Below, in pieces: positions 47,444 through 59,100 of a DNA stretch of 64,000 nt (positions are counted from its first letter, which is position 1; the number at the start of each line of letters is the position of its first letter). The translations under genes and the position numbers were made by a program. This stretch comes from Trebouxia sp. TZW2008 (Eukaryota; Chlorophyta; Trebouxiophyceae; Trebouxiales; Trebouxiaceae). The notes below the pieces were generated by a model. The model saw only the letters and a list, made by a program, of their open reading frames with translations, searched no databases and was not told where the DNA came from. Location of the stretch: the NCBI GenBank assembly GCA_002118135.1, contig BDIU01000278.1:56809-120808 (forward strand), read 5' to 3'.

Positions 47444-49198
47444 TCACTCAAACCAGCTACGCAAATTGGGCAATTGCCACTCATCAAACACGTCTGAGTT
47501 CCTCCCAACATACACAACTCGCAAGAAAGGCCATTTGCCGTCCATCAACAACTGCCCACCAATATTATGCTCCCCTCTTATCAGCTTCAAAGGCGCAACA
47601 CCTGGCAGTGTCACGTCCTCTCCTATCCGCAAATCCAAGGAAAGGCATTCCAGCTTTGCCCAACTGCCAGTGACGAGCTGCTGCACTCCATGGACACAAA
47701 GCGAGCTGTCTGACAAATCCAACGCCTTGAGCAACGGCAGATTTGCCTTTGCCAGCTCTGCCACCATAGCCGTTAGGAAGTTGCTTGAGCTAAAGCTGAG
47801 CTTCTCAAGCAACAGCCAACTGCCCAGTGCAAAATGGGTCACTGCTGCAAGATCTATGTGGCCATCGTTGCATGAGAAGTCCAACATCCTTATCTTTGGC
47901 CAGCTGCCATTGCTGATATGCTGCATGGCAGCAGCGTCCAGCTGAGTTTCTGCCAAAACCAAAGTCTGCAGTGCTGGCCAGTTCCCATAGCTAAGAAACT
48001 CAAACCCGTCTGCTCCAAAAGTGTTCCCAGTCAAGTCAAGCAACTCAAGCTGAGGCAGGTCTGCTGTCAACAACCACGACAGACTCTCTGCAGAGATGTT
48101 GCACTTGTACAGCTGCAGGCATGTCAAAGCCGGCCAAGTGACACAGCTGAAGTAGTGCGCTGCAGTGCGGTTGAAGACAGCTTTGTGAAGGCCAAGCTGC
48201 TGCATGCTAGGGGACCAGCTCTGCGTGATGCTCGCCATGCCTGCCGCCTCAACACCAGTCCCAAGCACCAGAAGCTGAAGCATTGGCCAGTCTGCATTGC
48301 AGAGCTCTGCAATGACGGGACCAGTCATGTTGGTGTTGCCTTTCAGGTCCAGCGACTTCAGCAGCGGCCACTGGGCGGTGGCTAGGTGGCGGATCCCAGG
48401 GCGGTTCAAGGAGCATCTCTGAAGCTCCAAGTTCTTCAGGTTGAGCCAGTTCTTGCTGCTTCCTAGGTGGGCCATGGCAGTTGCGGGCATCTTGTTCATG
48501 CTGAGGTCGAGGCTTTCTAGGACCGGCCACTGGCCTTGGACTAGGAGCTTTATGGCAAGGCTGTCGACCGGCCTGTAGGGGTTGGGGCCGCGCAGCACCA
48601 GCCTTCTGAGACGTGGCCAGGAGCCTGTGGAGAGCATATGCATGTCCAGGTGATTGGACATTCTGAAGTTGCTGACTGTCAAGTCCTCCAGGCTATGCCA
48701 ATCCCCGTCCACAAACAGGGCGATGCCGTCGTTGATGTTGGCATATGTTGCAAGGCTGTGCACAAACTGCCGTAGATGGCTGCTGCTGCTGAGCAACTCT
48801 GGCAGGGTCTCAGTAGGCAGAAGCTGCATAAGGTGGGGGCACTCTTGTAGCACATTGGCCAAAGCTTGAGCCTGCAGTCGATTCAGAACAGTGAGCATAC
48901 AATGGTAGCATTGAGCTGCGTATGCGTTACATGACATTTGTGTTGTGGCATGCAGGCGTGAGTGTCGTCGTGGACAGCTCGACTCAGCAGGGGCAAGGCT
49001 ACAACATACCTGAGGATTGACCTCAAGCCTCGTGCGCTTCCAAAGCGGCTCCACGTTGTAGCCGGCATGTTGTGCCAGTAACCACGGTCCCGGTCTTGGT
49101 GTCGCGCCTGCGCAGAAGAGAGGGCTTCAGCACACGGTATGTGTCGCCTGTTTCAGTATCACCAGGGCAGATGCACAATACAGCTTACCTCGCGTCAT
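47444..49198 (-). CDS. Leucine-rich repeat protein
   Basis: Three coding exons, 49198-49189, 49107-49010 and 48871-47444, close in frame to 511 residues. The first coding exon is only 10 nt (ATGACGCGAG). The protein carries about 14 leucine-rich repeats of roughly 25-28 residues with a recurrent WP-L signature (WPVLESLDLSMNKMPATAMA, WPLLKSLDLKGNTNMTG, LPQLELLDLTGNTFGADGFE). This type is close to the cysteine-free, RI-like class common in green algae. No signal peptide, TM segment or kinase domain is visible, so it is likely cytoplasmic and a protein-binding scaffold. Divergent from the DHHC gene. The 1.43-kb third exon without introns contrasts with the finely split neighbours. Confidence 0.88.
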
Positions 49199-49948
49199 CT
49201 TATAAAGGCCCCGTGAGACTGAGCGGCAGAGACAGGTCGCAGCCCGAGCTACAGTAATGGCTGACGGTGAAGAGCCTGGCGAACCTTTCGAATGCCCCGG
49301 CTGGAAGCCCGCAGGCTTATTTTTGTTTTGCTTGTAGCAGCTCTTAAACCAGGATACTGAAACAGTCTCCCAATTTCAGCATCCTAGTATCTGCAAACGG
49401 CAAAGCTGACAGTCGTGACTTCCAAATGCTCGTGATGGCAAAGCTTCAAGGAGCTTGTTGTAAAGGGCATGCGCAAAGACGTCAGACGCTGCTCGACTTC
49501 TATGTCCAGGCCTTGCTGGCCAGAACTGTGTGCAAATTGCATGTGCCATTATGCTGAACGCCATGGCAGGCTTTGCAATGTTCTAAGCCCAAGCTGCTGT
49601 CATGTCCTCGAAGCGCTATGGCCCATGGGAAGCATTGCACGGCGTGCTCAGGCAGTGCTGCACAATTCAAATGTTGCATGCTTTGCATGCTGGCATCATT
49701 AGTACCAGCTAGCAACCACGTGCAGCATCCCTGCATATGCACCACCTTGCCGGATACCCAGCGTTCAACTGTGCGTGCGCATAGTGACAACCAATCCAGC
49801 CCGACAGGTCGGCTCTGCAAGTTCAGCTTTCACGCAACAGCTGCTCCCTCACAACACAGTGTCTTGCGGAATCTGCATCAGACTTGACTGAGTTCAGTGT
49901 ACAGTGCCTTGCGGACACCGCTTTTGTTCTACGTGGAATCGTCGTTGC
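49199..49948. promoter_or_regulatory. Divergent intergenic region (LRR / DHHC genes)
   Basis: 750 bp between the two start codons. No further gene is supported. It contains both 5' UTRs and promoters; no distinct motif was recognised. Confidence 0.5.
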
Positions 49949-52395
49949 ATGGCCTTTTGGGCACCTGTCAAGTCTGTTTTGAGGGGATACTCACAAAGCG
50001 AAGCCGGCACTCTGTCCATTTCTGAGCGTCGAAAGCGCATAGCTAAAAGGGTTGCCTACCTTGTTCGCGCAATATATTTGGGCGTACAGCTCGTATGCTT
50101 GGTCATCCTGCTGCAATCAGACTCGACTCTCGGCAGAAGCTGGAGATCACAGAACGCCAGCTATGCCTGGAGCTTCCTTGCCCTACTCACTTGCAACTTC
50201 GGGCTATACGTCGCTCTGTGCTCATCCAATCCTGGATACCTACCAGTCAAAGCTGCTGATGCTGAAGAGGTCCCTCTCAACACGGATGCAGCAGCCACAG
50301 CTGACCCAGACAGACTAAGCGATCCAGAGATCCAAACTGATGCCAGGATCGGCTATGGCCCTCTTCCGTATCCAACAGACTATGCAAACTACATCAACTT
50401 GCCAGCTTTGGGCCGTGGCTCAGCTGATGTACCCAGCAGTGCATTGCCATGGTGGGAGTTGCCAAATCCAGGTGTGTTTGATGCACTGTGGTCATCTTGA
50501 GGTCATACTCTAGCAGAGACTGTTGCACTCGCTTTGCAATGCATAGGGTTTATGTAGGCTAACAACTTGCTTCCAAGCCTGCTAAGATGCAGCACTGGAG
50601 CGCATCTGTACTTGTGTATATGCTGTGGTCCTGTTGCATGTGTCTTTGCCGGGGCAAGATTTTGGGCCAAAGCACCACATGACATGCTGTCATGCTGAAC
50701 AGTCAGCATCAATAGCTCAAAGTGACCCACTCCTCTTTTCCAGGGTGATGGTGTGAGTCCTGCTCTGCTTGACAATCTCTGAGAGCCAAGCACTACCATG
50801 TGTGCTCAAGTCCAGATATCATTATTGATGATTATCACTGAATGACCTCAGCAGCAAAATTCTCAGACATGAATGGGGCTGACCCTTGCTTTTTCTGCAG
50901 GAAGGTGGTGTGAGTACTGTTCTGCTTGGCGACCTCTGGGCCAAGCACTGCCACGTCTGCTCAAGTCCAGATATCATTGTTGATGATTATCACTGGGTGG
51001 CCTCAGCAGCAAAATTCTCAGACATGAATGGGGCTGACCCTTGCTTTTTCTGCAGGAAGGTGGTGTGAGTACTGGTCTGCTTGGCAACCTCTGAGGGCCA
51101 AGCACTGCCATGTCTGCTCAAGTCCAAATATCATTGTTGATGATTATCACTAGGTGGCCTCAGCAGCAAAATTCTCAGACATGAATGGGGCTGACCCTTG
51201 CTTTTTCTGGCAGGAAGGTGGTGTGAGTACTGGTCTGCTTGGCAACCTCTGAGGGCCAAGCACTGCCGTGTGTATGCCCACTTCATCTGATGCTTTGAGC
51301 CTCACTGTGCATTTGATTGCTTTGAGAGTCAGTGGGGAAGCCTGAGCTGACCCTTTCTTCTTCTGCAGGAAGGTGGTGTGAGTACTGCTCTGCTTGGCAA
51401 CCTCTGAGGGCCAAGCACTGCCACGTGTGTGCCAGATGTATCCGGCGCTTTGACCACCACTGTGCGTGGACCAGCAACTGTGTTGGGGAAAACAATCATG
51501 CCAGGTATTGTTCATGCTGTTCATCTTGGGCTGCATGTGTTCACAGAGGCCTCCAAATCTATGCCTGATGGCGCAGAGTTGCGTGTGTCTTCATGCTGGT
51601 TATTTGTGTCCTGCTGCATAAAGAGTGACAGATTGTGCCTCTCAGTTGGTGAGCTCAATGCATCTGCATTGAGGTGAAACAAAACTTCATGCTGTTTGAG
51701 TCTGATTGCCTTTGATGCTTGTTATAAGTTGATCCAGGCACAATGTTCAGAAGCTCAAGAAGATTTGTGCCATGTTTGTTGCAAACATGGTCAATGTTCA
51801 TTTCATGTACAGTGCATTGCTGCTAGCTGCGGTCCACATTATTGCTGCTTCTTGCAGTGAACTGTCAAACATAGCAGGGAGGCGACATTGCTTTGCATGA
51901 TGCATGCTTTTGTCACACAGCTTTGCCTTCAAAGCATCTGTGCTGCGTCATCCCTTTTGTTGCTGCAGGTTTTGGTGGTTTCTGATGGTGCAAGGGGTGC
52001 TGATCACATGGGCCTTGTTAAATGCCATATCAGCTTGGAACCTGCACCCAGAGCTAGATCATGGCTTCATGCCTGGCATTCAAATTACGTTGGCATCTGT
52101 CATGCTGTTTTTGACCTTTCTGTTTGACTGGGGCTTGTTGATTTTCCACACCTTCCTTTTGGCGACTGGCAGGACTACTGTTGAGCACGTGTACAGGCGT
52201 AATGGCCCAGTTGCGTATCTGCAGCATGTGCCCAAGAAGGTGTCTGCTTTTGATGAAGGTGTGGTGCATAATGTGTACAATATCTGCTGTGCAAAAGGGC
52301 CACATGTGTATAGGTTGCCACCTAGAAATCAGTTGATAGAAACTGCACAGAAGGAGACGGTATGGGACAACCGGTACTACAGTTGCTGTCGATAG
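49949..52395 (+). CDS. DHHC-type protein S-acyltransferase (palmitoyltransferase)
   Basis: Three exons, 49949-50471, 51369-51504 and 51969-52395, join in frame to 361 residues. Exon 1 has two TM helices ([17 protein letters not shown] and [20 protein letters not shown]) and an acidic loop. Exon 2 is the whole cysteine-rich domain: [20 protein letters not shown], then [20 protein letters not shown], with the catalytic Asp-His-His-Cys. Exon 3 has two more TM helices ([20 protein letters not shown] and [20 protein letters not shown]) and the conserved TTVE motif, ending in a CC-rich tail. The enzyme should transfer palmitate to cytosolic cysteines of target proteins at endomembranes. The start is the ATG at 49949. 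The long intron 1 contains decoy copies of exon 2. Confidence 0.92.
50735..51280 (+). repeat. Echo array of the DHHC cysteine-rich exon
   Basis: Four units of about 155 bp (starting near 50740, 50900, 51055 and 51212) each repeat TTTTTCTGCAGGAAGGTGG, the first CRD codons, CCAAGCACTGCCACGTCTG, and then a shared ATATCATTGTTGATGATTAT spacer. None reaches the DHHC motif. All precede the real exon at 51369, repeating its acceptor side. Confidence 0.85.
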
Positions 52396-52896
52396 CTAGA
52401 TTCAGTTGGAATTTAATTCAGTGTTTGCAAAACCTACGGGTACAACTTGCACGTTTTGATGTGAGAGTATTGAGCTTCAGGACACAAAATCTTGATGCGT
52501 TTTCAACGAACTCCCTAGTGATAGCTTGACCTTTTGCAGGATGCACAATGTACGAGAAAGGCAATTTACCGCTCAATCTGGAGCTGATTTGTTTGATTTC
52601 AAGCTCTGACAGCTTGCGGCAAAGCGTGTCCGTATCAGGCCCAAAGGCTCATGATCATAGCTGTAGGCTCAACATCCGTTGGTGCTATTTGTAACATGTT
52701 GGCATCAGTTTCTTGTATCGAAGGCATCGTTGCATGAGCAGCTCAAGCAGTATGACACATGTAACATATCTTACAAGTAGTAATGACACAAGACATGTCT
52801 AATGTTAGTTGATTACGTGACACCAGACTATTGACGACGGCATTGCTGTGAATAAAGCTGCGATAGGCTGCAAACATCTTCCTGATTGCAGATACC
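52396..52896. other. Convergent 3' intergenic region
   Basis: Non-coding. Holds the 3' ends of the DHHC gene and the minus-strand membrane-protein gene. TGTAA-type sequences, the usual green-algal polyadenylation signal, occur near 52690, but without transcripts this is only suggestive. Confidence 0.5.
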
Positions 52897-54830
52897 CTAG
52901 GGCCTCTCAGAAAAGCATTGCGGTCCTGCTAAATTCCGCAAGCCTAGAACAAGCATAAGCACAGCAAGCAGGCTCAGTCCCAGGATCATATTTCTTGTGC
53001 GCTCATGCATCGATTCAAACGCAGCAAGACCGTGAGCATAAAATGTATCTAAAGCAATTGCAGCATAGACAGCTCGTTTCAGAACTGCATACCCATTACC
53101 CAAAATTGGATGTAATATATAGGATAAAAGGGGAACAGGCCTAATGCAAATGGCAAATGCGATTATGCAGTAATATGTCCAGGCGTCAGACATTGCCTGA
53201 AATCAGAATTGGGAGCATCCATTGCAGTTGCGTCTCAAAGCAGGTGACAATGCGCATCATATGCTGCAACGTCACCATGAGACGCAAGTCATCTGAGCAG
53301 AAGCACCCCATGATGACATGAAAATCACCCCCCCCTCGTTGCCGTTGACGGCAGCCAATGCAGAACCCATCTGCCCATGTCTCAGACAGCTTGCAGCCAT
53401 AAATCTTATTACTGTGACAAGCCCGCGAGTCAGGGCTTCAATTATTGGTGCTGAAAGCTCAATTCTGGGGTAGGTCAGGGGTTCTATTCTCAGCCCAGAT
53501 TGCAGACGAGCTTTGCTCTTTTTCCCCATATTCTTTGCTTCGCCTGGTTGTCGCAAGGGGAGTAGCTGTGTTGAAATCCCAGTCTAGGCTTGCTCTGATG
53601 TCTGACATGCGTTGACCCATGAAATCCTTACTTTGCCTTGCTGGCGCCTTATGCTTCTTCCAATCCCAGCTGGAATTCTGTTCCTGATGTTGCAAATCGT
53701 GCGTTGAGTCAAAACTATCAAAGGAGTCTCGTCCCTGTTCTTGCAAACCGTGTGTTGAGGCAGAGCTTTCAAACGAGTCTCGATCTGCCTGTCCCTCTGA
53801 CTGTTGCACATCAGCTGATCGCGTACCAGCGCCAAAGCTTGTTCTGCCTGTATCTTGCTGGTTTGATGACTCTGGCAACTGCATGCACTGGCACCAGTAA
53901 ATGCAACAGCTGAATCACCACAGAGGCAACGAGGCCAAGCAACATATGAAGCATGCTTTCTTGGCTTGAAGCACTGAAGAAATGACAACATGGGGTTTTG
54001 CAAACCTACTGGCACTTGTTTAATTTGGAAGAGCGATAACGCTGACTTCCAATGCTGTAGCTGTAGAGTGGGCAATGCAAGTGTTGGGTGGAAATCAAGT
54101 TCACGGGTGTGCACTTGCCTGCTTTGAGGTCAACTGGTACAGCTGTGACTCTTGGTAAGTCTTTGGCTGCGCCAACCCACCATTCTGAAACTTGTTGTAC
54201 GCCTGCAACACGATGAAGTCAGTAGCTGAGATGACCTGAGTCAATGCTTGGTAACAGCGACCTGCCAAGACATTTGAGCTTTGCCAAAGCACCCTAATCA
54301 GCAGTCATGAACGCTGCAAAGATACAGGCCATGTGACCAAGCAGTCACCATAAACCAAGCACCTGGTATGAACATTTCTCAGAGTCTTGTGGTAGTTGCA
54401 TGATGTCAGGGTGGAGGCAAAATGCTACAGGTCAACTGCTTCTGCTCACCTGTCTGGAAAGGCTCCACGCAGCTGAAGGCTGAGTTGCTGTCAAGTTGAA
54501 AGTGGTGGCCTCAGCGTTTTCTTTAGCGCTGCTATCACAAGTCGCTGCTGCTTCTGAAATGCCCATCTGCTTTCCCTTGACAACAATGCCATCCTGATTT
54601 GTGACACTTCTGAGATTGGCAACAGTTGAAGTTGATGCCTCTCCTGATGTACGGTTGGAAGGTGTTACGTCTGTGTTATCGCTGGTGATGCCATCTTTGC
54701 ACTCATGCTCAGCTGGGACGGTGTCTTCTGTTGCTTCAGAAGGTGGCTTTGGTGAGGCCGGCTTCGGATGCTTCCAGACTTGAAATCGGCTGCAGATCAG
54801 TTGGCGTTGAGCACATTGGGAACAGTGCAT
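52897..54830 (-). CDS. Unidentified protein: polar N-terminal region and hydrophobic C-terminal region
   Basis: Three exons are clear: 54830-54450 (start MHCSQCAQRQLICSRFQ, Ser/Thr-rich), 54202-54119 (AYNKFQNGGLAQPKTYQESQ, followed by a GC-AG intron, CAG|GCAAGT) and 53879 leftward (Ser/Asp/Gln-rich, repeats of RDSF-S-STH). A further exon from 53193 to the stop at 52897 encodes a membrane region: AMSDAWTYYCIIAFAICIRP, a middle segment with LKRAVYAAIALDTFYAHG, and a final TM helix MILGLSLLAVLMLVLGL. The join between the third and last exons was not resolved, so these could be two genes. I do not recognise the family. Confidence 0.5.
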
Positions 54831-56160
54831 AGTCAGGCGTTTGCAGGCTTTTTGGCAGGCTTTTCAGTTTCCTAATTGCTGTTCGCTTACGCCACGAGCG
54901 CCAGGCTAGCGACTAAACAAAGAAGCGTAAATGCTTGTGCTGCATATGCTTACTCTGATCGCTCGTCTTCAAGCACCCGGTGCTTGCTACAAGGGCCAAA
55001 GCACAGCATACTAAGCTAAGTAAGATGACATGAAGTGAAAGCTGTCAAAGCTGCCAAGTGGCGGTCATCAGCGGCAGTTGCTCCAATCTGGATTGCTGGC
55101 TGATGCGGCAGATATTGCGTGTGCACTGTGCTGAACAGAATGTTCATGTCACGCTGCGTACGAGCTCGCAAGATTGGGATCGTAACTCCTGCGATAACAG
55201 ATGGTGCGGATGGCTTGTAAATCTGGAATCTAAATTCTTCGCTTGATGAAGCAACAGTTGCTGCTCGACATTTTCAAGGTCTTGCAAACATCATCTGACA
55301 GATGATCTGTCGTGGTACCATCATGGCCTGTCTGAACTTGAGCATGTGAAAAGCAGACAACGATGCTGCATTGCATGGCAAAAGCAATAATCCCATTTTT
55401 GTGAATGCAGCATCGTTTTCAATCAACAGTAACAGCAACATTTGCTGTTGCTCATAACAATGACTCAGATTTTCAGAACTTGAACACAGCAGAAATGGTC
55501 TGTGGAGGATTTCTGCAAGGCAGATTGCAAGAATGTCGGATTCTGTTGCAATTCTACAGCACTTGCAAGCAGCCACATTGTTCAAGTCAACAAGTCACAT
55601 TAATGCCAATGTTGGCTGTGTCCGTCATCAATGTCAGCACATCTTTGCACTGGTGTAGCAACTAGACCTGATCAAGCTTTTGCGCCTGCAAAGCAGTATG
55701 GCAAGCATTACAGTCATGGATGGAATTATAATGCAATATGGTCATGTATGGCGAGCATTGTATTTATGTATGACAAGCATTAACACATGTATGCCATTCC
55801 AGCTGCTGTGACAACTGCTGAAGCACTCACACAATGACAACGCAAAATGAAAGCACATGTCGCAGACTGTCTTGAATGAGCCAATACTCGCTGATGCTAT
55901 GCCCTGTTGGATGACCCACAAGCAAATCACATAGGTTGCAGCTGCAGCTTAGCATGCTAGCCTTGCTCAACACGCCAACAGCTTGAACTTCAACAACAAG
56001 CAGAATCTTCAAGCCAGCATATGTATAACAGGAAGTGCAAGAAGTTTGCAACAAGGGCAAGCAACAAGCCCAAGCCAGTCAGGACCATACCAAGCACCAA
56101 GGGTGAACTTCTGCAAGTCACATTGAATGAGAAACAGGTTTCGTGCACACCTGTGAGCGT
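54831..56160. other. Poorly resolved region
   Basis: Contains the promoter of the gene starting at 54830 and probably the last exon(s) of the coiled-coil gene between 55800 and 56060. A minus-strand open segment there has no recognisable domain. No repeats or RNA genes were noted. Confidence 0.4.
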
Positions 56161-59100
56161 TGCAATCGCTGTTGCAGCTCTCTCACTTGCTGCTGCAGCC
56201 GTATGGTCTGTGTCAGTGTTCCATTTGCCGTGCTTGGTCTACTACCTGGCATATAAGAGCACAACATCAGAGGAGGTTCAACGTCTTGACTGAGACGTCT
56301 TGATGTTCTCAAGCTTTCTTCTCAGTTTTATGACGGTATGGTGGGTCATCGCGCATGTATCAGAGGAGGTTCAGCGTTTTGACAGGTTTGGGGTTCTAGG
56401 AAATCACAATGCAGTAAGATGGTTGTGCACAATTGCCTGAGGGCTTCAAACCGTCGGTATCAGAGATCCACACTTGCTTTGCTGAGACAGATCAGCAGGA
56501 CACAATGACATGTAGGACTCAAGCAGCTGTCACTTCACAGGTTTGACTTCTACAAGCACCCACTGCTTGCATGGCTGCCACTGGAAACAGTGAGTATCAC
56601 AGACAGACAGAAGTTGCCACTACCAAACAGTCACATGCGGTATAGTCACAGGCACTCACCTTGCACGTCAAGCTTCAGAGCTTTAGCTTCACGAAGCATG
56701 CCGATGGCTTGCATTGCTGCTACTGGAAACAGTGAGTGTCACAGACAAATAGAAGTTGCCACTACCAAACACCTCCTGTTCAACTCGAGACCTCATTGTA
56801 ACAGGTGATGAGACTGCTTGCACCAGTCCTGACGTTCTGACATGCAATACAGTCACAGACACTGACTTTTGTGTGTCAAGCTTCAGAGCTTTAACTTCAC
56901 GAAGCATGCCCATTGCTTGCACTGCTGCCACTGACACCAGTGACTGTCACAGACAAACAGAAGTTGCCACTACCCAACACCTCCTGTTCAACTTGAGACT
57001 TCATCGGGACAAGTGATTAGACAACTTCCATCAGGCCTGACATTCTGACGTGCGATACAGTCACCGGCACTGACTTTTGTATGACAAGCTTCAGAGCTTT
57101 GGCCTTGCAGAGCCCCCCGGTCACTTGCATGGCTGCCACTGGAAACATTGAGTGTCACAGACAGACAGAAGTTGCCACTACGAAACAGTCACATGCGATA
57201 CAGTCACAGACACTCACCTTGCATGTCAAGCTTCAGAGCTTTGGCTTCGCATAGCACCCCCATGGCTTGCATGGCTGCTGCATCTTTGGCAACATTGCTA
57301 CGCAGCCTTTCCACTTCCCCCATGCGATCTGCCAAGTGTCTCCAATCTTCTGTGCTAGACTGCTTGCCTGGGGGCAATGCACTATGAGATCTCTGACCCA
57401 TACCTATAGACAGAACAACAGCAAGGTGATAAGCGCTTGCATTGCTGATGCGTCTTGGGCAACATTGGTATGCAGCTTTTCCAGTTCCCTTATGCGATCT
57501 GTCAAGTGGCTCCCGTCTTCTGTGCTAGACTGCTTGCCAGGGGCCAATGCGCTGTGCGATCTCCGACCCTTGACTAGAGACAGAACAACAGCAAGATGAT
57601 AAGCGCTTACATTGCTGCTGCGTCTTTGTTACCATTGCAGGCTTTCCACTTTCCCCAGGCAATGTGTCAAGTGCCTCCTCCGTGGCCTTTATAGATAGAC
57701 AGTGCTCACAATGCATGACACATTATGCCTCGTTGCACAACAAACAGGAAGCGCAAGCTTGAGATGGCAGGCTTGAAGGAGACAGCGCCATTTGCACACA
57801 TTGCAAGCAGAGCACAAACAGGAAGACCAGGCCATTCTCAGCAAACTTGACTACAACAGACTATATGAGTCATGCGTGGTAAGTTTGCGTACTAGTCCCC
57901 AGGTGCAGCCTTGCACGCTGGCTCAGACAGACATTGCTGCTTTGGAATCTTCAGAGAAACTAGACAGTGCCAGTTGCACAATATACATGGAGTGCATACA
58001 CGGGTACCAAGTCAAACAAGGCAAACTTGACAACAGATGATTGTGAATCATGCCTGGTGCTCTGCCAGCCCATGGGTGCAGCTTCACATGATGGCTCAGA
58101 CAGACATTGCTGCTCTGCAGTGCTTCCAGCTTTGCGGCTGCTTCCTTGCACTGCGCTTTGTGGTCGGCCACTTCCTGCTGCAGCTTTGCCTATAACAAGA
58201 ACTTGTGACAAATTTATAGTAGCGCTGGGGCTTATGCACATCTACATGCTCGTGCTATCTTTTGCTGCAACTTTGCCTGTGACAGTCACCAGGGATAATG
58301 CTGTGACTTGCACTTCAGCAGAGTTTTGCTGCAAATGGGCGTGTGCCAAGCCTCAGGAGGTATGCTGGGAGTTGATTTGGCTTTGTTTGTCTGCACACAG
58401 ACTCGTAACAAGGATTCCGAGTTGCATGACTTGATGATGGCTGAATTTTGCTGCAGATGGCCTATATCAAGCATTAAGACCTATGTTGTGGCTTGATTGC
58501 GACTTTCTGTTGGCTGCAGCTGGGCTTATCACAAGTAGCAGGGCGTATGCTGCAAATTTGATGATTGATTGGTTGATACATGTGCCCGCGCGAACGCAAG
58601 GTAAGTAACAGGTATGCCTCACCCTGTTTCTGTAGGCCATACAGCAGGCTCATATGTCACCCGGAGGTTGCAACTCGGTCAGCATTTTCACTGACACATC
58701 AAAGTTTGTGATTAAAGCAGATTGCACTCTGTTTGTGCAAAACGTGGTGTCATATGGCTGCTGTGTTCTGGAAGCACCATGCATGGTTTCCTCAAGTGTT
58801 GCAAGTGTTACATATGGTGAAGACTTGCAGTGAGCACCATGCTGCGCAATGCACAGGTTGCAGGAGCAAAGCATTACCTTTGCATGATTAGCCTCCATCA
58901 CTTGTGCTTTGAGCTGCTCTTGCAGCTGCTCTATGACAGCATCAGCTGCTGCTAGTCTAGCACTAGCATCCGCAAGCTTTGCTGCAGCTACCGCCTTAGC
59001 TCCATCAGCAGCTGCTCTGTCAGCTTCAGCTGCCGCTCTGGCTTCTTCAGCAGCAGCCCTGTCAGCCTCACCCGCCACTCTCATTTTTGCAGCTTCTGCA

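Noticed and set aside
53420..53500. Possible tRNA (GGGGTTCTATTCTCAGCCC)
   Set aside because: No cloverleaf could be drawn and the sequence overlaps a coding exon of the membrane-protein gene.
56021..56293. Plus-strand ORF of 90 codons with a hydrophobic middle
   Set aside because: It is antisense to a coiled-coil exon of the minus-strand gene and has no splice or family support.
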